From NCBI GenBank assembly GCA_019689615.1, contig JADGHD010000051.1, forward strand, positions 1 to 14,775: DNA of 14,775 nucleotides, in the 5' to 3' direction. The notes beneath the pieces are model-generated. The model saw only the letters and a program-made list of their open reading frames with translations, had not been told where the DNA came from and searched no databases. This document shows, piece by piece, positions 1-6,314 of this stretch; positions within the stretch are counted from its first letter, which is position 1; each line of letters begins with the position of its first letter. Both the position numbers and the translations under genes were made by a program. The stretch comes from Frankia sp. (lineage in GTDB: Bacteria; Actinomycetota; Actinomycetes; Frankiales; Frankiaceae).

Positions 1-83
1 GGGTGGGGGGTCCACGGGGTCCATGCCGGGCGCAACAGGCCCTCGGCATCCACGGCCCACTGCCGCCAGCCGAGCAGGCTCAT
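1..83 (-). CDS. Small Trp-rich protein, partial (runs off left edge)
   Basis: The ATG lies at 83-81 and the frame stays open to base 1, giving 27 complete codons. The visible N-terminus begins MSLLGWRQWAVDAEGLLRP and continues with further tryptophans and prolines (PAWTPWTPHP). This GWR.W.VD..G.L.P pattern resembles a group of short, uncharacterised actinobacterial proteins that I recall but cannot name. The start is well supported: its ATG overlaps the TGA of the upstream small gene as ATGA, the usual arrangement for translational coupling. Function is unknown. The C-terminal part lies outside the window, so length and any further domain cannot be judged. Confidence 0.6.
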   Translation of the reverse strand, partial: MSLLGWRQWAVDAEGLLRPAWTPWTPH

Positions 84-241
84 CGCGCCGAAAAGCGCGC
101 CCTCGCGCCGGCTGGTGCTGGTTCGGCCGGAATGGTTCGCCGGTTGGGATCAGGCGGTGCCGGGACCGCGAAAGGCTCGGCCTCGGGCCAGCTGATCGGC
201 TCGTCCTCGATGATCCGTTCCGGCTTGCCGATATCGCCCAT
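80..241 (-). CDS. Small acidic, proline-rich protein (53 aa)
   Basis: This is a 53-residue protein starting MGDIGKPERIIEDEPISWPE, followed by a Pro/Ala/Glu-rich tail (AVPAPPDPNRR, IPAEPAPAGARAR). The short GKPERI head with a proline-rich tail resembles small actinobacterial proteins of unknown function; that is recollection, not a database match. A longer reading from further upstream (to 445) is possible, but this ATG is preferred. On the minus strand GGGAGA stands about 9 bases before it, and the conserved-looking GDIGKPERI head begins here. The stop overlaps the ATG of the next gene by ATGA, so the two are probably made together. No membrane segment, signal peptide or known domain is visible. 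Confidence 0.65.
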   Translation of the reverse strand: MGDIGKPERIIEDEPISWPEAEPFAVPAPPDPNRRTIPAEPAPAGARARFSAR

Positions 242-277
242 ATGTGCTGTCTCCCGGACCCAGTTGTCTCTCAGAGC

Positions 278-306
278 AGGGTCCGTCCGCCGTGAGCTCC
301 GGTCAA
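278..306 (-). promoter_or_regulatory. Candidate promoter for the small minus-strand pair
   Basis: Reading the minus strand, TTGACC (306-301) is followed after 17 bases by GACCCT (283-278), which keeps the key A and final T of a -10 box. The predicted start near 271 would leave a leader of about 30 bases with the GGGAGA ribosome site. This is a match by eye only. Confidence 0.3.
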
Positions 307-522
307 TCCCGGTTGGGCGGATCGGCTGCCCGTAACAGACCGGTTCAACTGTGGCAATTCGCGGGGAGTTCGCGCTGGTCAGCCGCCCTGTGGCCGGCAC
401 AACGCATTCCCGGTCGGGCAGTGGTGTTCGCGACGGAACGCGCACGGCTGGTAGCCCTGGGCTGACCTGGGAAGACCGTCCGTCCTGCCCTCATATCGTC
501 GGCGTTGGTTGGCGTGCAGCTA

Positions 523-552
523 TTGCGCAAATCTTGACAAGACCGATATAAC
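523..552 (+). promoter_or_regulatory. Candidate promoter of the A-T-TE gene
   Basis: TTGCGC (523-528) and TATAAC (547-552) are separated by 18 bases, giving a plausible sigma-70-type promoter with a start near 559 and a leader of about 53 bases. TATAAC is unusually AT-rich for this genome. A second -35-like hexamer, TTGACA (534-539), is only 7 bases from TATAAC and has no good -10 at 16-18 bases. The Shine-Dalgarno GGAGG (600-604) is 7 bases before the GTG start. Confidence 0.45.
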
Positions 553-556
553 GGTC
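541..556. promoter_or_regulatory. Candidate operator palindrome over the -10 box
   Basis: GACCGATATAACGGTC has GACCG and CGGTC arms around a 6-base centre, and 7 of its 8 base pairs are symmetric. It completely covers the candidate -10 hexamer of the downstream synthetase gene, the position expected for a repressor that blocks RNA polymerase. Size and symmetry suit a TetR-type or other small dimeric repressor. The regulator is unknown; the only regulator-like gene here is the beheaded TetR remnant near 11.4 kb. Confidence 0.45.
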
Positions 557-611
557 CCTCCTGGCCTTCCGCCTCGTCAGGGTTGGGTGCGGCTCGATCG
601 GAGGAAGCAGC

Positions 612-3503
612 GTGGCAACCAGCTCGGAGTCGATCGGCCTGGCCGCGGCGGCCCGTGCCGGGCTGCACCGGCCGCCGCTGCCCCCGCTGGGAGCTGACGA
701 GATCGACGGGAGCGCGCTCGACCGGATCGCGCTCGTCGTCGACCGGCTCGCGGACCACGCGGCGGTCCGCTCGCCGAGCTACGAGGTGACCTACGGGGAG
801 CTGGACGCCTGGTCCGACGAGCTGGCCGCCCGGCTGCTCGAGCGGGCGGCCACGGGGCCCGCCCGGCCGGCGCCGCCGCCGGTGGAGTCCCAGCGGGAGC
901 TGCCACCGCTGGCGCCCGAGGAGCGGCCCATCGCGATCCTGCTCGGGCACGAGCCCGCCGCGATCGTCGCGATGGTCGCGATCCTCAAGACCGGCCGGCC
1001 GTTCGTCCCGCTGGACCCGCACCTGCCGCCCGAGCGGCTGGCCACGATCCTCTCCCTGGCCGGCGCCGACACCTGCGTGTGCGACACCGGCGCCAGCGGC
1101 CCCGGCGAGCCCGCTGGCCTGGCCGGCGGCGGGGTCCGGCGCAGCACCAGCGCCGTGGACGCGCCGCCCGACCCCGCCCGGCTGCTGCCGCCGTGGGTCG
1201 ACCAGGTGCACGTCGGCGACGTGCCCGTGCTGCCGGCGACCGCCCGGGCACGGCTGGCCGCCGCCGCGCCGCCGCGCCGCCAGGACACCGACCCGGCGCT
1301 GATCGTCTTCACCTCCGGCTCCACCGGCCTGCCCAAGGGCGTCGTGTGGAAGCACAACACCCTGCTCTTCCACCACCGGCTGTTCCACGAGCTGCTCGGC
1401 GTCGGCCCGGACGACCGCTTCCAGCTGCTGCTGCCGTGCGCGTTCATCTCCGGGATCAGCAGCACGTTCCGGTCGCTGTTCGCCGGCGGGCTGCTCGGGA
1501 TGTTCGACCCCCGGGTCGGCGGCGCCCGCGGGCTGGCCGACTGGCTGCGCGACGAGCGCCCGACCAGCATGGCGATCACGCCGTCGCTGCTGCGGACCAT
1601 CGTCGGCTCGATGGCGCCCGGCGAGCGGCTGACCGACCTGCGGCACGTGCTCACCGTCGGCGAGGCCCTCTACGCCAGGGACGTGGTGGCCGCGCGGCCG
1701 GTCCTGCCGCCCGGCGCCGCCATCGTCACCACCTACGGCTCGTCCGAGATCGGGCTGACCGCGATCGGGCAGCTGCGCGCCGACGACCCGCTGCCGGAGG
1801 GCACGGTCCCGGCCGGCTGGCCGGTGGCGGGCAAGCTGACCCGGCTGCTGCGGGAGGACGGCAGCGAGGCGGCTCCCGGTGAGTCGGGCGAGCTGGTCGT
1901 CTCCAGCCGCTACCTGTCCGGTGGCTACTGGCGCGACCTCGGGCAGCAGGCCGCCCGGTTCAGCACCGAGCCGGACGGCACGCCGCGCTACCGCACCGGG
2001 GATGTCGGCCGGATCGGCCCGGACGGCCAGCTGCGGATCACCGGCCGGCTCGACGGAATGGTCAAGGTCCGGGGCTACCTGGTCGAGCCGATCGAGATCG
2101 AGTCGGCGCTGCTGGCCGCGGACGAGGTCGCCGAGGCCGTGGTGACCGCGGACAGGTCGGCGCAGCCGCCGCGGCTGGTCGCCTACGTCGTCCCGGCGCC
2201 GGACACCAGACCGTCGGCGGCGTCGATCCGCCGGCTGCTGCGCTCCCGGCTGCCGTCGTACATGGTGCCGTCGACGGTCGTCATCCTGCCGGCGCTGCCG
2301 CGGACCGAGCGCGGCAAGGTCGACCGGGTGGCGCTGCCGCCGGCCCCGCCGGCGCTGGCCGGCGACCCGCCGCGCAACCAGTGGGAGGAGGCCATCGCCC
2401 AGCTGTGGGCGCGGGTGCTCAACCTCGACTCGGTCGGCATCCACGACGACTTCCTCGAGCTCGGCGGCGACTCGCTGGCGGCCCAGGAGGTCGCAGCGCG
2501 GCTGCGGGACGAGTACGGCGTGGCGCTGCCGACGTCGGCGCTCGCCCAGGCGCCGACGGTCGCCGAGCTCGCGGCGCTGGCCGAGCAGACCTCCGCCAAG
2601 GTCGACACGCTGCGCCACCCTGACGCGGTGCCGCTGCGCACCGGTGGCTCGGGCGCGCCGCTGTTCTGCTTCGCCGGCGCTGGGGGACTCGCGATCGGGA
2701 TGATGGCGCTGGCCGCGAACTTCGACGGCGAGCGGCCGGTGTACGGGCTGCAGGCACACGGGCTGGAGCGGCGCGGCATCCCCGACTGGTCGGTCCGGGC
2801 GGCCGCCCGCCGGCACGCCCGCACGATCCGGCTGCTCCAGCCGAACGGCCCCTACCTGCTGCTCGGTCACTCGTTCGGCGGCCTGGTCGCGCTGGAGACC
2901 GCCCAGCTCCTGCGTCAGGCCGGCGCGGACGTTGGCCTGCTGACCATCGTCGACTCGACCGCGCCCGGCGGGCTGAGCCTCTCCCTGAGCGGCGCGATCC
3001 TGCCCTCGCGCCGAACGGACAACCTCGACGCGTCCACCGCCCCGAACGCCGTGGGCGACGGGTCCGGGCGGGCGGAGGCGAACGGCGGCTCGGCTGGCGC
3101 GCACGCCGCGGGCCAGGCCGGCGGGCCGGGCGCGCGGGCCACCACCGGGCTGAGGGTGGCGCTGGACCGGGCCCGCCAGCTCGTCTCGCTACCGCTGGCC
3201 GGGGTCGTCCGCTTCCAGGGGATGGCGCAGTACGACGTGTTCTTCAACCAGGGCCGGGTGCTGACGATGACCTACCGGCCGAAGCCGTACCCCGGCCGCA
3301 CCCTGGTCTTCCGGGCGGCGCCGACCGTGTCGGCGCAGGATCAGGAGCTGCGCCCGGTCAGCGGCCCATGGGCCCAGTACCTCACCGGGGAGGCGTGGCA
3401 GCGCACGGTGGTGGGCAACCACGACTCGATCCTGCGCGAGCCCCTGGTCGGCCAGCTCGCCGAGGATGTGCGGGCCCAGATCGCCATCGTCGAGAAGTCC
3501 TGA
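612..3503 (+). CDS. NRPS-like A-T-TE synthetase (963 aa)
   Basis: This is a single-module enzyme that should adenylate a carboxylic acid, load it on a phosphopantetheine arm and release it through a thioesterase. The adenylation domain (about 35-575) shows P-loop FTSGSTGLPKG (233-243), TTYGSSE (373-379), YRTGD (460-464), GRLDGMVKVRGY (478-489) and RTERGKVDR with the catalytic Lys569. The carrier domain (about 588-660) has LGGDS with Ser621. The thioesterase (about 683-960) has GHSFGG with Ser754, Asp781 in IVDS and His937 in GNHDS. An Ala/Gly-rich insert at about 800-845 lies in the thioesterase lid region. No condensation domain is present. By eye, Ile279 aligns with the substrate-binding Asp235 of GrsA, which argues against an ordinary alpha-amino acid. 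GTG was chosen because GGAGG lies 7 bases upstream. Furanone and quinone synthetases (RalA, XfsA, EchA) share this architecture; the product here is unknown. Confidence 0.9.
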   Translation: MATSSESIGLAAAARAGLHRPPLPPLGADEIDGSALDRIALVVDRLADHAAVRSPSYEVTYGELDAWSDELAARLLERAATGPARPAPPPVESQRELPPLAPEERPIAILLGHEPAAIVAMVAILKTGRPFVPLDPHLPPERLATILSLAGADTCVCDTGASGPGEPAGLAGGGVRRSTSAVDAPPDPARLLPPWVDQVHVGDVPVLPATARARLAAAAPPRRQDTDPALIVFTSGSTGLPKGVVWKHNTLLFHHRLFHELLGVGPDDRFQLLLPCAFISGISSTFRSLFAGGLLGMFDPRVGGARGLADWLRDERPTSMAITPSLLRTIVGSMAPGERLTDLRHVLTVGEALYARDVVAARPVLPPGAAIVTTYGSSEIGLTAIGQLRADDPLPEGTVPAGWPVAGKLTRLLREDGSEAAPGESGELVVSSRYLSGGYWRDLGQQAARFSTEPDGTPRYRTGDVGRIGPDGQLRITGRLDGMVKVRGYLVEPIEIESALLAADEVAEAVVTADRSAQPPRLVAYVVPAPDTRPSAASIRRLLRSRLPSYMVPSTVVILPALPRTERGKVDRVALPPAPPALAGDPPRNQWEEAIAQLWARVLNLDSVGIHDDFLELGGDSLAAQEVAARLRDEYGVALPTSALAQAPTVAELAALAEQTSAKVDTLRHPDAVPLRTGGSGAPLFCFAGAGGLAIGMMALAANFDGERPVYGLQAHGLERRGIPDWSVRAAARRHARTIRLLQPNGPYLLLGHSFGGLVALETAQLLRQAGADVGLLTIVDSTAPGGLSLSLSGAILPSRRTDNLDASTAPNAVGDGSGRAEANGGSAGAHAAGQAGGPGARATTGLRVALDRARQLVSLPLAGVVRFQGMAQYDVFFNQGRVLTMTYRPKPYPGRTLVFRAAPTVSAQDQELRPVSGPWAQYLTGEAWQRTVVGNHDSILREPLVGQLAEDVRAQIAIVEKS

Positions 3504-3514
3504 TCGTCCTGACG

Positions 3515-3567
3515 CCGGCCGCCGCGCCGTCCCCGCCTCCCGGAACGGCTGACCGGGCGGCGGCCGG
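3515..3567 (+). terminator. Inverted repeat after the A-T-TE gene
   Basis: CCGGCCGCCGC (3515-3525) is perfectly complementary to GCGGCGGCCGG (3557-3567), with a 31-base loop and no T run. It may slow transcription, but such G/C repeats also arise by chance here. The next gene starts about 90 bases later, so read-through from 612 remains possible. Confidence 0.25.
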
Positions 3568-3659
3568 GCGGGTACGGCGTGCGCGGCCACGGCGTTGGGC
3601 GCGGCGGTGAGAGGCTCGCGGAGACGGGCCGGGCGCGGACGATGCCGGGAGGGGCGCCG

Positions 3660-4448
3660 ATGGGTGATGCGGTAGTGGACACGAGTGCCGAAGGCGGGCG
3701 GACGGGGCGCGGCGTCGCGGTCGTGACCGGCGGGAGCCGGGGGATCGGGGCCGCGGTGGCGCGCGGGCTGGCCCGCGAGGGCTGGGACGTGTGCCTGGGC
3801 TACCGGGCCGACGAGGAGGCCGCGGCCGAGGTGCTGGCGGCGTGCGAGGCGGCCGGGGCGCGGGCGGTGGCCGTGCGCGGCGACGTCTCCGGCGCGGCGG
3901 ACGTGATGGCGCTGTTCGCCGCCGCCGACCAGCTCGGGCCGGTCACGGTCCTGGTGAACAACGCCGGGATCGTCGACCGAAAGGCCCGGGTGGACGAGAT
4001 CTCCCCGGACCGCGTCGAACGCATGTTCGCGGTCAACGTGGTCGGGGCGTTCCTGTGCGCGGGGGCAGCGGTCCGCCGGATGTCGACGAAGTACGGCGGC
4101 CAGGGCGGCTCCATCGTGAACATCTCGTCGGTCGCGGCCCGCCTCGGCGGACCCGACCAGTACATCGACTACGCGGCGTCCAAGGGCGCGATCGACACCA
4201 TGACGCTCGGGCTGGCCAAGGAAGTCGCCGCCGAGGGCATCCGGGTCAACGCGGTCCGGCCCGGGATCATCGACACCGAGATCCATGCCAGCGGGGGCGA
4301 ACCGGACCGGGCCGCCCGGCTCGGCCCGTCCGCCCCGATCGGCCGCGCCGGCACCGCCGAGGAGGTCGCCGCCGCCGTCGTCTGGCTGTGCCTCCCGGCC
4401 GCCTCGTACACCACCGGCGCGATCATCGACGTCAGCGGCGGCCGCTGA
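3660..4448 (+). CDS. Short-chain dehydrogenase/reductase (262 aa)
   Basis: This is a classical SDR oxidoreductase, of a type usually acting with NAD(P)H on a keto or hydroxy group. The nucleotide-binding TGGSRGIG is at 23-30, NNAG at 100-103, the catalytic Ser at about 157 (NISS), and Tyr171/Lys175 in YAASK. The PG motif follows at about 201-202. The C-terminal TTGAIIDVSGG is typical of FabG-like members. The length is normal. ATG at 3660 is preferred over upstream in-frame starts because GGGAGGGG ends 5 bases before it; the extra N-terminal residues of a longer reading are Arg/Gly-rich and unlike an SDR. The gene lies 156 bases behind the A-T-TE gene on the same strand and may act on its product, but SDR substrates cannot be read from sequence. 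Confidence 0.9.
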   Translation: MGDAVVDTSAEGGRTGRGVAVVTGGSRGIGAAVARGLAREGWDVCLGYRADEEAAAEVLAACEAAGARAVAVRGDVSGAADVMALFAAADQLGPVTVLVNNAGIVDRKARVDEISPDRVERMFAVNVVGAFLCAGAAVRRMSTKYGGQGGSIVNISSVAARLGGPDQYIDYAASKGAIDTMTLGLAKEVAAEGIRVNAVRPGIIDTEIHASGGEPDRAARLGPSAPIGRAGTAEEVAAAVVWLCLPAASYTTGAIIDVSGGR

Positions 4449-4459
4449 CGGGCGCCGCG

Positions 4460-4474
4460 GGGGCCGACGGCCCC
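4460..4474 (+). terminator. Hairpin just after the SDR stop
   Basis: GGGGCC (4460-4465), loop GAC, GGCCCC (4469-4474) forms a compact 6-bp all-G/C stem 11 bases after the stop codon. There is no T tract, as is common in high-GC actinobacteria. It is a plausible end for the SDR transcript. Confidence 0.4.
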
Positions 4475-4670
4475 GTCGCGACGCCGACGACGGCGGGTGA
4501 AAGGCCTGTCGTCGGGCCGGGTTACGACCGACGGCAGGTGGGTTCCGGCGCCGTAACGGGTACGGATCGGCCGACGATGAGACGCAACTCACTGGGGCTT
4601 CCGCTTGCCTATGAGGAGCGTCACAATCGGCCCAACGTCGGTTGTATCCGTGCAACCCCGAGGAGGGGCC

Positions 4671-5096
4671 GTGGGGCAGGCCCAGGATCGATCTCTGGCC
4701 ACCTCGGTCGGATCCGGTGGCAGCAGCACTGTGATCGTCGGGCTCCGTGCGGGGGATGCCGGCGAGCTCGCCGACGTCCTGCTCGCCGCCGAGCTCGCGG
4801 AACGTACTGGCTCGAAGCTGCTCGTGGTCGCCGAACGTGACCGCTGGGCGCGGTTCGCCCGGTGGACCTCCGGCATGTACTGCGCGTTCGGCATGGACGG
4901 CGTGGCCCAGGCGTCGCACAGCGCGGAGCGTGCGGTCCAGGACGACCTCTACGCGCGGATCGCCGGAGTGGTCAGCCTGGTGCCGGTGGACTGGTCGCTG
5001 GAGTGGGTGTCCGGGTCGGCGGCCAAGGCGGCGGTCCGCTACGCCCGACGCAACCCGGCGGTCCTGGTGATGTTCCGCCCGTCCGCCTGCCGCTGA
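4671..5096 (+). CDS. Small protein, universal-stress-protein-like fold (141 aa)
   Basis: The N-terminal part reads like the first strand and helix of a UspA-type alpha/beta domain: STVIVGLRAGDAGELADVLL (about 19-38), then a helix and LLVVAE (50-55). A later VSGSAAKAAVRYARR helix (about 113-127) is followed by the strand AVLVMF (130-135). The protein stops there. The usual C-terminal G-x2-G-x9-G(S/T) nucleotide motif is absent, so it is either a short non-ATP-binding relative or another Rossmann-like protein. GTG at 4671 is chosen because AGGAGGGG stands directly upstream; a longer in-frame reading from 4605 has no ribosome site. The gap before it and the hairpin after the SDR suggest its own promoter, but none is convincing. 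Function is unknown. Confidence 0.65.
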   Translation: MGQAQDRSLATSVGSGGSSTVIVGLRAGDAGELADVLLAAELAERTGSKLLVVAERDRWARFARWTSGMYCAFGMDGVAQASHSAERAVQDDLYARIAGVVSLVPVDWSLEWVSGSAAKAAVRYARRNPAVLVMFRPSACR

Positions 5097-5230
5097 CTCC
5101 CGCCGCGCCTTCGCCGCGCTCCCCGGGTGGGGCCTCGGCCGCCCGCCCCGGGTGCCGCGGGAAGCCGGTGTGTCCCGGGCAACCTTCACCCGGCGCCGCC
5201 GGAGCGGGCACGCGGTGATAGGCAGAACGT

Positions 5231-6160
5231 ATGGACCTTCGGATCTTCGTGGAGCCGCAGCAGGGGGCCAGCTACGCGCAGCAGCTCGCCGTGGCGCGGG
5301 CGGCCGAGCAGGGCGGGTTCGACGCGTTCTTCCGCTCGGACCACTACCTGCGGATGGGCGGGGGCGATCCCAGCCCGGGACCGACCGATTCCTGGGTGAC
5401 GCTGGCCGGGCTTGCCCGGGAGACCTCCCGGATCCGGCTCGGCACACTGATGACCAGCGCCACCTTCCGCTACCCCGGTCCGCTCGCGATCGCCGCCGCG
5501 CAGGTGGACGAGATGAGCGGCGGCCGGCTTGAGCTGGGTCTCGGCGCTGGCTGGTTCGAGGACGAGCACACCGCCTACGGCATCCCGTTCCCGCCGACCG
5601 CCGAGCGGTTCGACCGGTTCGCCGAGCAGCTGGAGGTCATCACCGGGCTCTGGACCACCCCGGTCGACCAGACCTACTCGCACGAGGGCCGCTACTACCC
5701 GATCGTCGACAGCCCGGCGCTGCCGAAGCCGGTGCAGCGCCCCCGGCCGCCGATCATCGTCGGCGGCACCGGCCAGGTGCGCACACCGCGGCTCGCCGCC
5801 CGCTACGCCGACGAGTTCAACGCCCCGTTCCAGCACGTCCCGGACGCCGCGCGGCTGTTCGCCGGCGCCAGGCAGGCGTGTGAGACCGCCGGGCGCGACC
5901 CGGAGACGCTGCGGCTGTCGGTGACCCTGGTCGTCTGCTGCGGCCGGGACGAGGCCGAGGTGGCCCGCCGGGCCGCGCGGATCGGCCGCGAGGTGCCGGA
6001 GCTGCGGGAGAACGGCCTGGCCGGCACCCCGGCCGAGGTCGTCGAGAAGCTGGCGGCCTACGGCAAGGCCGGCGCCACCCGGGTCTACCTGCAGGTCCTT
6101 GACATGGACGACCTCGACCACATCGCGCTGCTCGCCGCGGAGGTCCTCCCGCACGTCTGA
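5231..6160 (+). CDS. LLM-class F420-dependent oxidoreductase, Rv1855c-like (309 aa)
   Basis: This is a luciferase-like TIM-barrel oxidoreductase, probably using coenzyme F420. The N-terminus MDLRIFVEPQQGASY, FFRSDHYL (33-40), the TSRIRLGTL strand (about 66-73), QVDEMSGGRLELGLGAGWF (91-109) and the PPIIVGGTG turn (173-181) closely match, from memory, the family containing Mycobacterium Rv1855c. Length and ends look complete. The start is preceded only by a weak AGG (5220-5222), but the protein's conserved N-terminus begins exactly here. The substrate is unknown. It lies about 130 bases behind the USP-like gene on the same strand and faces a second LLM gene of a different subfamily across a short convergent gap, so the two are not a recent tandem duplication. 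Confidence 0.9.
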   Translation: MDLRIFVEPQQGASYAQQLAVARAAEQGGFDAFFRSDHYLRMGGGDPSPGPTDSWVTLAGLARETSRIRLGTLMTSATFRYPGPLAIAAAQVDEMSGGRLELGLGAGWFEDEHTAYGIPFPPTAERFDRFAEQLEVITGLWTTPVDQTYSHEGRYYPIVDSPALPKPVQRPRPPIIVGGTGQVRTPRLAARYADEFNAPFQHVPDAARLFAGARQACETAGRDPETLRLSVTLVVCCGRDEAEVARRAARIGREVPELRENGLAGTPAEVVEKLAAYGKAGATRVYLQVLDMDDLDHIALLAAEVLPHV

Positions 6161-6162
6161 CC

Positions 6163-6176
6163 GCGCCGGCCGGCGC
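6163..6176. terminator. G/C palindrome between convergent genes
   Basis: GCGCCGGCCGGCGC is a perfect 14-base palindrome starting 2 bases after the LLM stop. It can fold as a 5-bp stem with a GGCC loop on either strand. It is suitably placed to end the plus-strand transcript and possibly the opposing operon. There is no T tract. Confidence 0.3.
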
Positions 6177-6228
6177 CCGTGCCGTCGGCCCGCGCGGCAC
6201 CGTCGCCGCCGCGGCCGCCGGCCGGCGC

Positions 6229-6291
6229 ACCGATGCCATCGTCACCGGCGCGTCCGCCGGGCTCGGCGTGGTGTTCGCGAAGGCGCCACCT
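6229..6291 (+). pseudogene. Scrap of an SDR N-terminus
   Basis: In one plus-strand frame this stretch reads TDAIVTGASAGLGVVFAKAP. VTGASAGLG followed by VFA is the beta-1/turn/alpha-1 nucleotide-binding signature of short-chain dehydrogenases (usual form VTGASSGLGxxFA). After AK the frame turns into Pro/Gly-rich text with no SDR features and runs antisense into the next gene until a stop near 6393. There is no start codon with a ribosome site and no NNAG or YxxxK. The simplest reading is a decayed remnant of a second SDR gene between the two convergent LLM genes. Chance similarity over about 18 residues cannot be excluded. Confidence 0.4.
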
Positions 6292-6314
6292 GATCCGCCA
6301 GGGCCCGGCGCTGG

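Larger units (their letters stand above)
242..611. other. Divergent control region, non-coding
   Basis: These 370 bases lie between the minus-strand small pair and the plus-strand A-T-TE gene. Base composition is visibly less G/C-rich than in the genes. A 66-codon reading at 351-551 has mixed third positions and no ribosome site, so I do not call it a gene. The region holds the two candidate promoters and the palindrome listed separately. Confidence 0.6.

Noticed and set aside
534..539. Consensus -35 TTGACA
   Set aside because: No acceptable -10 lies 16-18 bases downstream (CCTCCT at 17); TATAAC is only 7 bases away. TTGCGC at 523-528 fits better.
351..551. 66-codon frame upstream of the synthetase
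   Set aside because: Third positions are mixed, there is no ribosome site, and it spans the candidate promoter and palindrome.
345..3104. 919-codon open frame on the minus strand opposite the synthetase
   Set aside because: Its translation is Arg/Gly/Gln-rich noise without domains; the plus strand carries a clear A-T-TE enzyme over the same bases. Long antisense frames are expected at this GC content.
5129..5149. GGGGC / GCCCC hairpin after the USP-like gene
   Set aside because: The stem is only 5 bp in very GC-rich surroundings with competing pairings and no T tract; not distinguishable from background.
3189..5447. 752-codon open frame on the minus strand
   Set aside because: It is antisense to the SDR, USP-like and part of the LLM genes, is low in complexity and shows no motif.
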